Origin: Centipeda felix
GTDB lineage: Bacteria > Bacillota > Negativicutes > Selenomonadales > Selenomonadaceae
Direction: 5' to 3'
Assembly (NCBI RefSeq): GCF_900186465.1
Contig: NZ_LT891959.1
Location: 1-64,000 of the forward strand
Length of the DNA stretch: 64,000 nucleotides
Part shown: piece by piece, positions 45,722 to 54,048 of the stretch
How positions within the stretch are numbered: the stretch's first letter is position 1
Layout of the letters: each line of letters opens with the position of its first letter
Program-made: the position numbers and the translations under genes
The notes under the pieces: model-generated
Database searches by the model: none
Told to the model about the DNA's origin: nothing
What the model saw: only the letters and a program-made list of their open reading frames with translations

Positions 45722-46450
45722 ATGTCCGGGCATTCAAAATGGGCAAATATCAAGCGTAAAAAAGGTGCAAATGATGCAATCCGCGGAAAAATCACGACGA
45801 AGATTGGGCGCGAAATCACGATTGCTGTCCGTATGGGTGGCGCGGATCCAACGGGAAATATGCGTCTGAAATTGGCGCTTTCCAAGGCAAAGGCCAATAA
45901 TATTCCGAAGGACAATATCAATCGCGCCATTCAAAAAGGACTCGGAGCAACCGAGGGCAGCAATTACGAAGAGGTGATCTACGAGGGTTACGGTCCGGGT
46001 GGTACAGCGGTAATGCTCGATATTCTGACCGACAACCGTAACCGCACTGCTGCGGATGTGCGTCATCTTTTTTCGAAGTATGGCGGAAACCTTGGACAGG
46101 ATGGTTGTGTCTCATGGATGTTCAAAAAGAAAGCTGTTTTCGTGGTCGAACGAGATACCTTTGATGATGAGGACGCACTTCTGGAGCTCGTTTTGGAGGC
46201 GGGTGCTGAGGACATGCGCTCCGAGGACGATGTCTTTGAGATCGTCGCTGAGCCGGATGCCTACGATGCCATTGAGACTGTATTGGGCGAAAAGGGGATT
46301 GAAACGGCATCAGCAGAGGTGACGATGGTTCCTGACACGACGGTTCACCTCGTTGACAAAGATGCGGAGAAAATGCAGACGCTGATTGATGCGCTGGAAG
46401 ACAATGACGATGTTCAAAACGTCTACAGCAACTATGAAATGGATGAGTAG
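45722..46450 (+). CDS. yebC: YebC/TACO1-family protein
   Basis: The 242-residue protein starts SGHSKWANIKRKKGANDAIR, the family hallmark. KANNIPKDNINRAIQKGLG, YEGYGPGGTAVMLDILTDNR and the acidic C-terminal domain (DALEDNDDVQNVYSNYEM) follow. YebC proteins were annotated as DNA-binding regulators, often of ruvC, and more recently linked to translation of difficult sequences such as proline runs. It lies directly before ruvC, but a terminator separates them. Confidence 0.95.
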   Translation: MSGHSKWANIKRKKGANDAIRGKITTKIGREITIAVRMGGADPTGNMRLKLALSKAKANNIPKDNINRAIQKGLGATEGSNYEEVIYEGYGPGGTAVMLDILTDNRNRTAADVRHLFSKYGGNLGQDGCVSWMFKKKAVFVVERDTFDDEDALLELVLEAGAEDMRSEDDVFEIVAEPDAYDAIETVLGEKGIETASAEVTMVPDTTVHLVDKDAEKMQTLIDALEDNDDVQNVYSNYEMDE

Positions 46451-46467
46451 ACGACAACCTTCCTTGA

Positions 46468-46494
46468 GTGCAGACATCGTGTCTGCACTTTTTT
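46468..46494 (+). terminator. terminator between yebC and ruvC
   Basis: GTGCAGACA, loop TCG, TGTCTGCAC, followed by six T. Only about 22 bp remain before ruvC, so some readthrough is likely. Confidence 0.85.
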
Positions 46495-46516
46495 AGGAAT
46501 CGCATAGGAATATACA

Positions 46517-47011
46517 ATGTTAGTACTTGGTATTGATCCAGGAACAGCTATTTGCGGCTACGGATTTGTAGAGCAAAATGGGTCGCGTTTACATGCACAT
46601 GCCTATGGAGCTGTTACAACACCATCAAAAATGCCTGTGGAACAGCGCTTGTTAAAAATCCATACAGTGCTCGATGGACTCATCCAAAAATATCGCCCCG
46701 ATGCAATGGGCGTGGAACAGCTCTTCTTCAATCGCAATGTTACGACAGCCATACCGGTCGGACAGGCGCGTGGGGTCGTACTTCTCGCCGCGGCAAAAAA
46801 TAACCTTCTGTTGATTGAGAGAACGCCGCTTCAGGTGAAACAATCCGTTACGGGATACGGAAAGGCAACAAAGGAGCAGGTCATCTACATGGTGACAAAA
46901 CTCCTCCATCTGCCCGAGGCTCCTCATCCTGATGACACGGCGGATGCTCTCGCTGTCGCGATCAGTGCTGCACACTGCATGGACACAATTGCCTTGCGCA
47001 ATCGATTGTAG
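46517..47011 (+). CDS. ruvC: Holliday junction resolvase RuvC
   Basis: RuvC nicks Holliday junctions as a dimer within the RuvABC complex. The 164-residue RNase H-like protein starts LVLGIDPGTAICGYGFVE with the first catalytic Asp7. It has GVEQLFFNRNVTTAIPVGQA with the catalytic glutamate, VKQSVTGYGKATKEQV, and the acidic pair in HPDDTADALAVAI. Length is normal. The start follows a modest TAGGAAT site. ruvA follows after 72 bp. Confidence 0.97.
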   Translation: MLVLGIDPGTAICGYGFVEQNGSRLHAHAYGAVTTPSKMPVEQRLLKIHTVLDGLIQKYRPDAMGVEQLFFNRNVTTAIPVGQARGVVLLAAAKNNLLLIERTPLQVKQSVTGYGKATKEQVIYMVTKLLHLPEAPHPDDTADALAVAISAAHCMDTIALRNRL

Positions 47012-47083
47012 GCTCATGTTGACCGAGATGAAATGAAGGCTGAACTTCGCGAGGATTTGTTTTGACAGGAGCAGAGTAGATTT

Positions 47084-47683
47084 ATGATCGGATTTCTAAA
47101 AGGAAAAGCAACGCATATCACATCCGACTATTGCCTTCTTGATGTGCATGATGTAGGTTATCGCGTATTCATTTCCAATCAGACGCGTGCACATATCAGT
47201 CCAAGTGCGGAAGTCATGCTTTACATTCATACAAATGTACGAGAGGACGCCATTCTTCTCTATGGTTTCTTTTCGCGGGAAGAATATGATCTGTTCCTCC
47301 ATTTGATCGGCATTTCAGGCATCGGACCAAAAGTCGCTCAGGGAATCCTCTCTTCGGCAACAGTAAATGATTTCTACCGTATGGTGCAGCAAAAGGACGT
47401 AAAAGGTATCACAAAACTTCCCGGTATTGGAAAGAAGACGGCTGAGCGTATTCTATTGGAGCTGAAAGACAAGCTATCAGATGTCTCGGTTGCAGATCTG
47501 CCGGAAGGTGACAACAACGTCGGAACAAAGACCGAAAATAGTATGATCGCTGAAGCGACAGAAGCGCTTCTCACGCTTGGTTTTCAAGATAGTGAGATTC
47601 AGCGTGTATTCCGACAGAGGCATTCCTGCCAAAATACGGAGGAGCTGATCCGGTATGCATTGGCAGAACTACAGCGACTCTGA
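47084..47683 (+). CDS. ruvA: Holliday junction DNA helicase subunit RuvA
   Basis: RuvA tetramers bind the four-way junction and load RuvB. The 199-residue protein has the N-terminal OB fold (MIGFLKGKATHITSDYCLLD), two helix-hairpin-helix motifs (LIGISGIGPKVAQGIL, ITKLPGIGKKTAERILLELK), a flexible linker and a C-terminal UBA-like domain (EALLTLGFQDSEIQRVFRQ) that contacts RuvB. It lies 21 bp before ruvB. Confidence 0.97.
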   Translation: MIGFLKGKATHITSDYCLLDVHDVGYRVFISNQTRAHISPSAEVMLYIHTNVREDAILLYGFFSREEYDLFLHLIGISGIGPKVAQGILSSATVNDFYRMVQQKDVKGITKLPGIGKKTAERILLELKDKLSDVSVADLPEGDNNVGTKTENSMIAEATEALLTLGFQDSEIQRVFRQRHSCQNTEELIRYALAELQRL

Positions 47684-47704
47684 TCCAGGAGAGGAGGGAA
47701 CACA

Positions 47705-48742
47705 ATGCCTGAGATGGGGGAAGATGAAGAAATCATTTCCTATGAAGAGCAGTCCACCGATGGCTGGCAGTATAGTCTGCGGCCGCGGCGGCTCAGTGAA
47801 TACATCGGACAGGATAGAGTAAAGTCCAATTTATCCAAATTTATACAAGCGGCGCTGTCGCGGGGAGAAGCGCTCGACCATGTCCTCCTTTGTGGCCCGC
47901 CGGGACTTGGAAAGACGACGCTCGCGGCCATTATTGCCAATGAGATGGGGGCTAATTTTCGCCAGACATCGGCGCCTGCCATCGAACGGCAGGGAGATCT
48001 CGCCTCCCTGTTGACCAATTTACAAGAACACGATGTTCTCTTCATCGATGAGATCCATCGTCTTTCCCATCATGTTGAGGAAATACTCTATTCTGCCATG
48101 GAAGATCACGCCATTGATATTATCATAGGAAAAGGGCCAAGTGCGCGATCCATCCGTTTAGACCTCGCACCGTTTACGCTGGTTGGGGCAACGACGAAGA
48201 CCGGATCTCTATCGGCACCGCTGCGCGACCGATTTGGGATACAGGCGCGGTTAGAGTACTATACGACCGACGCTCTCCTGCTCATCATCGAACGTACCGC
48301 TGAGATTCTTTCCGTTCATATTGAACGAGACGGTGCACTTGAGATTGCACGTCGCTCGCGTGGAACGCCGCGCGTTGCCAACCGTATTCTAAAGCGCGTG
48401 CGTGATATTGCACAAGTGGCAGGCGAGGAAATTATTTCGCGTTCCGTTACCATCGATGCACTGGATGCATTGGAAGTCGACGAATGTGGTCTAGAGAACA
48501 AAGACCGTTATATGCTTGAAGTCATGATTCAGAAATTCTCCGGTGGCCCCGTCGGACTCAAGACCCTTGCGGCGGCACTGAGTGAGATGACAGAGACCAT
48601 AGAGGATGTCTATGAGCCGTATTTGATCCAGCTTGGCTTTATCGCTCGTACTGCGCGCGGACGTGTTGTGACACAGGGTGGGTATGAACACATCGGGGCA
48701 CCGTATCCACGCGGTGATGACAGACAGGGAGAGTTACTCTAA
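47705..48742 (+). CDS. ruvB: Holliday junction branch migration ATPase RuvB
   Basis: RuvB is the hexameric AAA+ motor of branch migration. The 345-residue protein has [18 protein letters not shown], Walker [20 protein letters not shown], Walker [39 protein letters not shown] and a winged-helix C-terminus ([14 protein letters not shown]). The segment [15 protein letters not shown] differs slightly from the commoner SGPAIEKPGDLA form. The start follows AGGAGAGGAGGGAA. Confidence 0.97.
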   Translation: MPEMGEDEEIISYEEQSTDGWQYSLRPRRLSEYIGQDRVKSNLSKFIQAALSRGEALDHVLLCGPPGLGKTTLAAIIANEMGANFRQTSAPAIERQGDLASLLTNLQEHDVLFIDEIHRLSHHVEEILYSAMEDHAIDIIIGKGPSARSIRLDLAPFTLVGATTKTGSLSAPLRDRFGIQARLEYYTTDALLLIIERTAEILSVHIERDGALEIARRSRGTPRVANRILKRVRDIAQVAGEEIISRSVTIDALDALEVDECGLENKDRYMLEVMIQKFSGGPVGLKTLAAALSEMTETIEDVYEPYLIQLGFIARTARGRVVTQGGYEHIGAPYPRGDDRQGELL

Positions 48743-48743
48743 C

Positions 48744-49346
48744 ATGAAAATGCTTTTGCATATGTGCTGCGGTCCATGTTCCTGCTATCCGGTAAAAAAA
48801 TTACGCAGCGACGGCATAGAGCCGACCGGGTATTTCTTTAACCCGAACATCCATCCATATCAGGAGTGGAAAGCACGGATGCAGGGGGCAGCACAGTTTG
48901 CGGAAATGGTGCAGATGCCGATTGTCATTGATCGGGAATATCAGATGCGTTCATTCCTGAAAAAAGCTCTTCCTGCAGAGGATACGCGCGGTGGACGATG
49001 CCGTATGTGCTATACATGGCGCCTGCAGGAAACTGCCGCCTATGCGGCACAGAACGGATTCGATGCCTTTACATCAACCCTGTTCTACAGTATCTACCAA
49101 CAGCATGATCTCATGCGCTCTGTTGCAGAATATTTTGCAGATCAGTACTGCATCACGTTCTACTACGAAGACTTTCGTATCGGATGGCAGGAAGGTATTG
49201 ATATGAGCAAGGATATGGAGCTCTACCGTCAATCCTACTGTGGATGTATTTTTAGTGAAGAAGAACGATACAGCAAGGAACTGCAAAAAATTCGTCGAAA
49301 GGAAAATCGGGAGAAGAAACGACAACGCCAAATGCTTTCCGTATGA
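48744..49346 (+). CDS. queH: epoxyqueuosine reductase QueH
   Basis: QueH reduces epoxyqueuosine to queuosine in the tRNA anticodon; it is the cobalamin-independent alternative to QueG. The 200-residue protein starts KMLLHMCCGPCSCYP with the adjacent cysteines that bind iron. Further cysteines lie in GRCRMCYTWRL and SYCGCIFSEEE. A basic C-terminal tail ends the protein. The upstream open frame from 48678 overlaps ruvB. ATG 48744, one base after the ruvB stop, gives the family N-terminus. queA lies 1.2 kb downstream, so two steps of queuosine synthesis are grouped. Confidence 0.93.
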   Translation: MKMLLHMCCGPCSCYPVKKLRSDGIEPTGYFFNPNIHPYQEWKARMQGAAQFAEMVQMPIVIDREYQMRSFLKKALPAEDTRGGRCRMCYTWRLQETAAYAAQNGFDAFTSTLFYSIYQQHDLMRSVAEYFADQYCITFYYEDFRIGWQEGIDMSKDMELYRQSYCGCIFSEEERYSKELQKIRRKENREKKRQRQMLSV

Positions 49347-49361
49347 AAAGGGAGTGCAGCA

Positions 49362-50513
49362 ATGAAATTGTATTTGCGGTGCAGTATTCTTGTCATCAGT
49401 ACATTTCTGTTCGTTGTTCCTGGCATTGTGTCCGCATCGTGGCAGCCGGAAATTACGGTAGGAATCAGCCAGGGTGTCGCGGAAGCAGAATTTTCCGGAA
49501 GGAATGCACCGCTTTATGTATACACAGACGAGCAGCAAAAGAGCCCCATTCTGACGATTCCACAAAAGGAAAAACTGCGGGTTCGATTCCTTCATAATAC
49601 ATTTGAACTCAATGGAAAATTGTATGAGGCTAAGCAGTTATACATTCAGGCAGGCGAAGATGAATCCATTTACATCAACGATATGCCATATCGTGGTTAT
49701 GTTACATTGCTGAAACAAAACGGTATGACTGTTATCAACCATGTTTTGACGGAGGATTATTTGTACGGAGTTGTGCCCAAAGAAATGCCTTCGACGTGGC
49801 CGATGGGCGCTTTACGTGCGCAGAGTATTGCAGCACGAACGTTTGCCCTGAAGAACAGAAATCGCCATAGCGAGCAAGGATTCGATCTGTGTAATACTGC
49901 GCATTGTCAAGTTTATGAAGGAAGTTCGGCAGAGACGAAGGAAACGACGGAAGCTGTTGATCGTACGTGCGGAGAAGTGATGTTTTATCACGGCGCCATC
50001 ATTGATGCTGTATTTCATACGGATTCCGGCGGTATGACTGAGTCCGCCGAACAGGTGTGGGGGAGCTATGTACCTTATCTGCGTGCCGTATCCGAACTGC
50101 AGACGAAAACCAAGCCGTGGACGCAACGTGTTTCAACGGCACTGTTCATGAAAAAAATGGAGGAGAACGGAAAAAAGATTGGTCGTATGAAGTCGATTCA
50201 TCTTTCTCCTCTCAGTATCGGCAAGGGGAGCAAAGATCGGAGTCCGAGCGGCCGCGTCCAGTTTATTGAAGTTCTTGGTGACAAAGGAAATTGTGTTGTT
50301 TCAGGAAGTGACTTGCGCAGGCTGTTTGCTCTGCCAAGCACACTATTTGACGTGCAGCGTGAATCGTCCGATATTGTCTTTCACGGCTATGGCGGAGGGC
50401 ATGGTCTCGGTCTCTCGCAGTGGGGGGCCAAGGCATTTGCCGACCGGGGGAAGACCGACCGAGAGATCCTATCGCACTACTATACGGATATAACCATCGA
50501 GAAAATATACTAA
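49362..50513 (+). CDS. secreted SpoIID/LytB-domain protein
   Basis: The 383-residue protein has a signal peptide (MKLYLRCSILVISTFLFVVP then SASW) and a SpoIID domain. The domain shows LTEDYLYGVVPKEMPSTWPM, RAQSIAARTFALKNRNRHSE, AVFHTDSGGMTESAEQVWGS, and the end motif YGGGHGLGLSQWGAKAFADR. SpoIID of spore formers is a lytic transglycosylase that trims denuded glycan strands. The catalytic glutamate region (PKEMP) is kept. A vegetative wall-remodelling role is inferred, because no sporulation gene is visible. It lies between queH and queA. Confidence 0.9.
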   Translation: MKLYLRCSILVISTFLFVVPGIVSASWQPEITVGISQGVAEAEFSGRNAPLYVYTDEQQKSPILTIPQKEKLRVRFLHNTFELNGKLYEAKQLYIQAGEDESIYINDMPYRGYVTLLKQNGMTVINHVLTEDYLYGVVPKEMPSTWPMGALRAQSIAARTFALKNRNRHSEQGFDLCNTAHCQVYEGSSAETKETTEAVDRTCGEVMFYHGAIIDAVFHTDSGGMTESAEQVWGSYVPYLRAVSELQTKTKPWTQRVSTALFMKKMEENGKKIGRMKSIHLSPLSIGKGSKDRSPSGRVQFIEVLGDKGNCVVSGSDLRRLFALPSTLFDVQRESSDIVFHGYGGGHGLGLSQWGAKAFADRGKTDREILSHYYTDITIEKIY

Positions 50514-50579
50514 ATGAACTACGGATACACCGAGCCACACATTGTATTATGCAGTCCGTAGTCATATAAGGTGAGATCT

Positions 50580-51611
50580 ATGAATATTTCTGATTTCGAT
50601 TACTTTCTTCCAGAGGAGCAAATTGCACAAGTTCCGGCAGACCCGCGGGACTCTTCACGATTGATGGTGCTGTCCCCCCAAAAACAGACCATCGAACATC
50701 GGCACTTTTATGAGCTGGATGAATATCTGACGGATGGAGATGTTCTGATATTCAATGATACCCGAGTAATCCCAGCGCGCCTCATTGGTGTAAGACAGCC
50801 TACGGGGGGAAAGGCTGAGGTGTTTTTACTGCGCCAACTGGAACGGGATCAATGGGAAGTTCTTGTGAAGCCCGGCAAAAAAATGCGTGTCGGCTCTGTG
50901 ACTACGTTTGGTCATGAGCTGTCCTGCGAGGTGCTTGCACATACGAATTTTGGCGGACGAATTGTGAAATTCTCCTATGAGGGAATCTTTGAGGAGATTC
51001 TGGATCGTTTGGGAACGATGCCTCTTCCACCTTACATTCATGAGACACTGCAGGACCCAGAGCGTTACCAAACGATTTACAGCCGAGAGAAAGGCTCTGC
51101 GGCAGCACCGACGGCAGGGCTGCATTTTACGGAGTCTCTTATGGATCGGCTGCGGAAAAAGGGGGTGCACCTTGGCTTCGTCACGCTACATGTGGGTCTC
51201 GGTACATTTCGTCCGGTTCAAGTCGATGAGGTCGAAGATCATGTAATGCACAGTGAATTTTATTCCATACCGACCGAGACAGCGGACCTGATCCGTATGG
51301 CAAAGCAGGAAGGCCGACGAGTAATTGCAGTGGGGACGACCTCCATCCGAACACTGGAGTCTGCGGCGGTCGACCATGGAATGATCGAAGCAAAGCAGGG
51401 ATGGACGAATATTTTCATCTATCCGGGGTACCAGTTCAAAATCGTTGATGCTGTGATTACAAACTTTCATCTTCCAAAATCCACACTGATTATGTTGGTC
51501 AGTGCATTTGCCGGACGAGAATTTACCCTGAAGGCGTACCGAACAGCCGTCGAGGAGAACTACCGATTCTTTTCATTCGGCGATGCCATGCTGATTCAAT
51601 CACGAGCATAA
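50580..51611 (+). CDS. queA: tRNA preQ1(34) S-adenosylmethionine ribosyltransferase-isomerase
   Basis: QueA transfers and rearranges the ribosyl part of SAM onto preQ1 in tRNA, forming epoxyqueuosine, which QueH then reduces. The 343-residue protein starts [20 protein letters not shown] and has [23 protein letters not shown], the [20 protein letters not shown] motif and [10 protein letters not shown]-type sequence ([20 protein letters not shown]). ATG 50580 follows AAGGTGAG. tgt is not adjacent here. Confidence 0.97.
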   Translation: MNISDFDYFLPEEQIAQVPADPRDSSRLMVLSPQKQTIEHRHFYELDEYLTDGDVLIFNDTRVIPARLIGVRQPTGGKAEVFLLRQLERDQWEVLVKPGKKMRVGSVTTFGHELSCEVLAHTNFGGRIVKFSYEGIFEEILDRLGTMPLPPYIHETLQDPERYQTIYSREKGSAAAPTAGLHFTESLMDRLRKKGVHLGFVTLHVGLGTFRPVQVDEVEDHVMHSEFYSIPTETADLIRMAKQEGRRVIAVGTTSIRTLESAAVDHGMIEAKQGWTNIFIYPGYQFKIVDAVITNFHLPKSTLIMLVSAFAGREFTLKAYRTAVEENYRFFSFGDAMLIQSRA

Positions 51612-51616
51612 AGAAA

Positions 51617-51656
51617 GGACAGTCATACGAAGGTGTTGCTCTTCGTATGACTGTCC
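51617..51656. terminator. bidirectional terminator between queA and the SGNH gene
   Basis: GGACAGTCATACGAAG (51617-51632) pairs perfectly with CTTCGTATGACTGTCC (51641-51656). T-rich tracts flank both sides, and the minus strand has the better one. Confidence 0.8.
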
Positions 51657-51657
51657 C

Positions 51658-53283
51658 TTACTTTTCCGGAAGCTCGCTCAGGAGGTCATGGTGCTGATTG
51701 ATCAAATCGGCCATCATTCTCTTACCGTTGACATCCGGATGCAGTCCGTCGGTTGACAGAAGTGGATTTAGGACACTCCACTTTGCATCATAGAAATATG
51801 GCTCTATGTCAATGTAATACTCCTGTGATCGAATCCACGCATTGATGAGACTTAACTTCATTTTCCACGTGGGATCCGTTTCAGTATGAAATGCCAGCTG
51901 GATACGTTCCGGATTCAGCGGCAGCAGCGTTAAGAAAATAGGACGTATACCATGCAGAGAACATTTCTTTCGGATGGCATCCAGATCCTTTATAATTTCC
52001 TGTGCAGGCGTATCCGCACGCAGACTGTTGGAGCCTGTGAGAATCAAAAGATTGGCCGGGTGTAGGGGGAGCACGTCTTGGTCAAAGCGCTCCAGTGTCG
52101 TGTGCGATGTATCCCCGCTGCGGCCAAGGTTGAGACATTCAAAGGACAGATATGTCGTATAGCTGTACTCTAGGAATGCGGGGGAGCTCGATATCGCACC
52201 GCCTCCATGAGTGATGCTGTCTCCGAGTGCCGCAGCGTAAACATGTCCCGATGGAGCTGGATTCACTGTAAATGATGCCACATCCGACCATGTTCCAACG
52301 GTATGACCTTTGGCATCCAGCCCGCGTACACGCCAGTAGTAGGTACCGGCATAGGGGCGTGCGTATTCATCGTAAATGGCATTAACATCGGAGATGGTTT
52401 GTGCCCAGGCACGGTGTGGATCAGGTTTTGTTCCGTGGTCGTGCTTTGGTTTTTCCGTCAGAAGTTCAACCTCGTACGTATGGACGCCATTCATCGGAAT
52501 CCATTGGTAGACTGGGTAGATTGGCTGATGGAAATTCATGACCTGATCGAAAATATTCGGTAGGGGACGATCGGGAATCGCTGCATTTTGATCGATGACA
52601 AGCGGCTCAGCGGAAGAAAACTCGCCGATGGGTTCCTGCTTTAATCCCAAGGCACGGACTCTCCAATAGATTGTTTTATGGGAGGAAAACTTCCGCAGGT
52701 CTGCCTGCCAACCATTCGTGAATACATCGCGAGTGCTGGTCAAATGGTATTTCGTGGAAAGTACGATGCCGCCTTCTTGCTCCGGGGGAGCAGAGAGCAG
52801 CTCCACTTCGTAGAGAACCGCGTTAGGAATGCTGTGCCAAACGAGAAAGGGCATAAGACTTGCTGGATGTTCTTTTGTATAATGGTAGATTGGAATAGGT
52901 GCCTGTGCAGCGAAATAGGGGGAAGCAATCTCCGTCGATGGAGATGTCAGAGCACCGAACATACCGTATGCGGTGATCCGATAATAAAAGGGAATCGGCG
53001 CCGAGGAGATCCGGTAGGAAGGTGTTGTTGTAAATTCCGTCTTAACAAGCTCAAATTCAGCTTTGTCTGTGCCCATTCCCGTTGTCTTGATATAGGTATC
53101 CACACGATAGTAGCATGGATATGCAGGGCGTTCCCAACGCAATGTGACGATGCCGTCTTCCTCGTATACCTTGGCAGAAATGTCAAGTTCACGAAAATGC
53201 AGGAAATCGGTTTTCTCAAGAAAAAAAATGCATCCGATAACGATAAAAAAGATGAGACTTGTAAAAAACAAATATTGCTTCAT
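51658..53283 (-). CDS. membrane-anchored SGNH/GDSL hydrolase with fibronectin-III-like repeats
   Basis: The 541-residue protein has one N-terminal membrane anchor (about residues 4-21). Three beta-rich modules of 85-100 residues follow, each with a hallmark such as VTLRWERPAYPCYYRVD, TIYWRVRALGL and TYYWRVRGLDAKG. From about residue 350 comes a SGNH esterase domain with ALGDSITHGGG (Ser356), LGRSGDTS, LTGSNSLR at about 415-422 and the Asp-His pair in TDGLHPDVNG (Asp512, His515). It probably deacylates a cell-surface polymer, which is inference. ATG 53283 is chosen over TTG 53295. It is the only minus-strand gene in this part. Confidence 0.85.
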   Translation of the reverse strand: MKQYLFFTSLIFFIVIGCIFFLEKTDFLHFRELDISAKVYEEDGIVTLRWERPAYPCYYRVDTYIKTTGMGTDKAEFELVKTEFTTTPSYRISSAPIPFYYRITAYGMFGALTSPSTEIASPYFAAQAPIPIYHYTKEHPASLMPFLVWHSIPNAVLYEVELLSAPPEQEGGIVLSTKYHLTSTRDVFTNGWQADLRKFSSHKTIYWRVRALGLKQEPIGEFSSAEPLVIDQNAAIPDRPLPNIFDQVMNFHQPIYPVYQWIPMNGVHTYEVELLTEKPKHDHGTKPDPHRAWAQTISDVNAIYDEYARPYAGTYYWRVRGLDAKGHTVGTWSDVASFTVNPAPSGHVYAAALGDSITHGGGAISSSPAFLEYSYTTYLSFECLNLGRSGDTSHTTLERFDQDVLPLHPANLLILTGSNSLRADTPAQEIIKDLDAIRKKCSLHGIRPIFLTLLPLNPERIQLAFHTETDPTWKMKLSLINAWIRSQEYYIDIEPYFYDAKWSVLNPLLSTDGLHPDVNGKRMMADLINQHHDLLSELPEK

Positions 53284-53307
53284 AGATTCACCCAAAGATG
53301 ATATGAT
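53279..53307 (+). promoter_or_regulatory. candidate promoter of the first CobA-type gene
   Basis: TTCATA at 53279-53284 and TATGAT at 53302-53307 are 17 bp apart. It overlaps the start of the divergent SGNH gene. Confidence 0.35.
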
Positions 53308-53337
53308 AGAAAACTCCTTAGAAAGGCAGGGGTCAAT

Positions 53338-53874
53338 ATGAAAAAAAAAGGTCTAATTATCGTTCACACCGGTGACGGTAAGGGAAAGACAACGGCAGCC
53401 CTTGGAATGGCGATGCGTGCGTGGGGAAATGGCATGCGCGTATTGATCCTCCAATTCATTAAAGGAAGCCGAACCTACGGTGAATTGGAGGCGATCAAGG
53501 CACTTCATTCGCTGCAGGGGCGGATTGAGATTCGACAAGGGGGCCTTGGCTTTTCTCAGCGCGGAGACAATAGGGAGGAAAAGCATCGTCAGGCCGCGCA
53601 GGAGCTTCTCCATACGGCAAAGAATGAAATCCAACGGGGAATGTGGGATATGGTCATCCTCGACGAATTCAATTATGCATATTCCTTTGGATTTATCCAA
53701 CGAAATGAATTGGATGATCTGATCGCCGCACGACCTTCCTGTATGCACCTTATTTTCACAGGCAGGAATGCCGCACAGGAACTCATTGAGCGGGCGGATC
53801 TTGTCACAGAGATGAAGCTGATCAAACATCCTTATCAACAGGGAATCAAGGCGCAAGAAGGGATCGAATTCTAA
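53338..53874 (+). CDS. cob(I)yrinic acid a,c-diamide adenosyltransferase (CobA/CobO family), copy 1
   Basis: Members adenosylate the cobalt of corrinoids using ATP. The 178-residue protein starts with the P-loop GLIIVHTGDGKGKTTAALGM, then MRVLILQFIKGSRTYGEL. The strand MVILDEFNYAYSFGFI and the LIFTGRNAAQELIERADLVT segment are both family features. It ends HPYQQGIKAQEGIEF. It stands alone between a divergent gene and ilvD, with no corrinoid gene next to it. A paralogue lies at 60741-61310. Confidence 0.93.
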   Translation: MKKKGLIIVHTGDGKGKTTAALGMAMRAWGNGMRVLILQFIKGSRTYGELEAIKALHSLQGRIEIRQGGLGFSQRGDNREEKHRQAAQELLHTAKNEIQRGMWDMVILDEFNYAYSFGFIQRNELDDLIAARPSCMHLIFTGRNAAQELIERADLVTEMKLIKHPYQQGIKAQEGIEF

Positions 53875-53890
53875 TCCGATTATAGCATAT

Positions 53891-53920
53891 TTGACAACAG
53901 CGTGCTATGAAAGATATACA
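53891..53920 (+). promoter_or_regulatory. upstream candidate promoter of ilvD
   Basis: A perfect TTGACA at 53891-53896 is 18 bp from TATACA at 53915-53920. Confidence 0.45.
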
Positions 53921-53938
53921 TACTGCAGCAATATTCGG

Positions 53939-53967
53939 TTGAAAAAAATGGAGGAATGCGCTAAAAT
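53939..53967 (+). promoter_or_regulatory. proximal promoter of ilvD
   Basis: TTGAAA at 53939-53944 and TAAAAT at 53962-53967 are 17 bp apart, leaving a leader of about 75 nt. No T-box or leader peptide was recognised. Confidence 0.6.
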
Positions 53968-54048
53968 CTCTGTCATGTATTTGTTATCTTCACTTGTGCT
54001 GAAAAAATTCTTCCTGCATGAGCGAAGTGGAAGTGGGGGAGAATCCTT

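Noticed and set aside
48678-48743. Extended N-terminus of QueH overlapping ruvB
   Set aside because: The added residues come from the ruvB end in another frame, and the family starts at the MKMLLHMCC segment.
53968-54048. Possible T-box or leader peptide before ilvD
   Set aside because: No T-box core (TGGNACCGCG-like) and no short frame rich in branched-chain codons was found.
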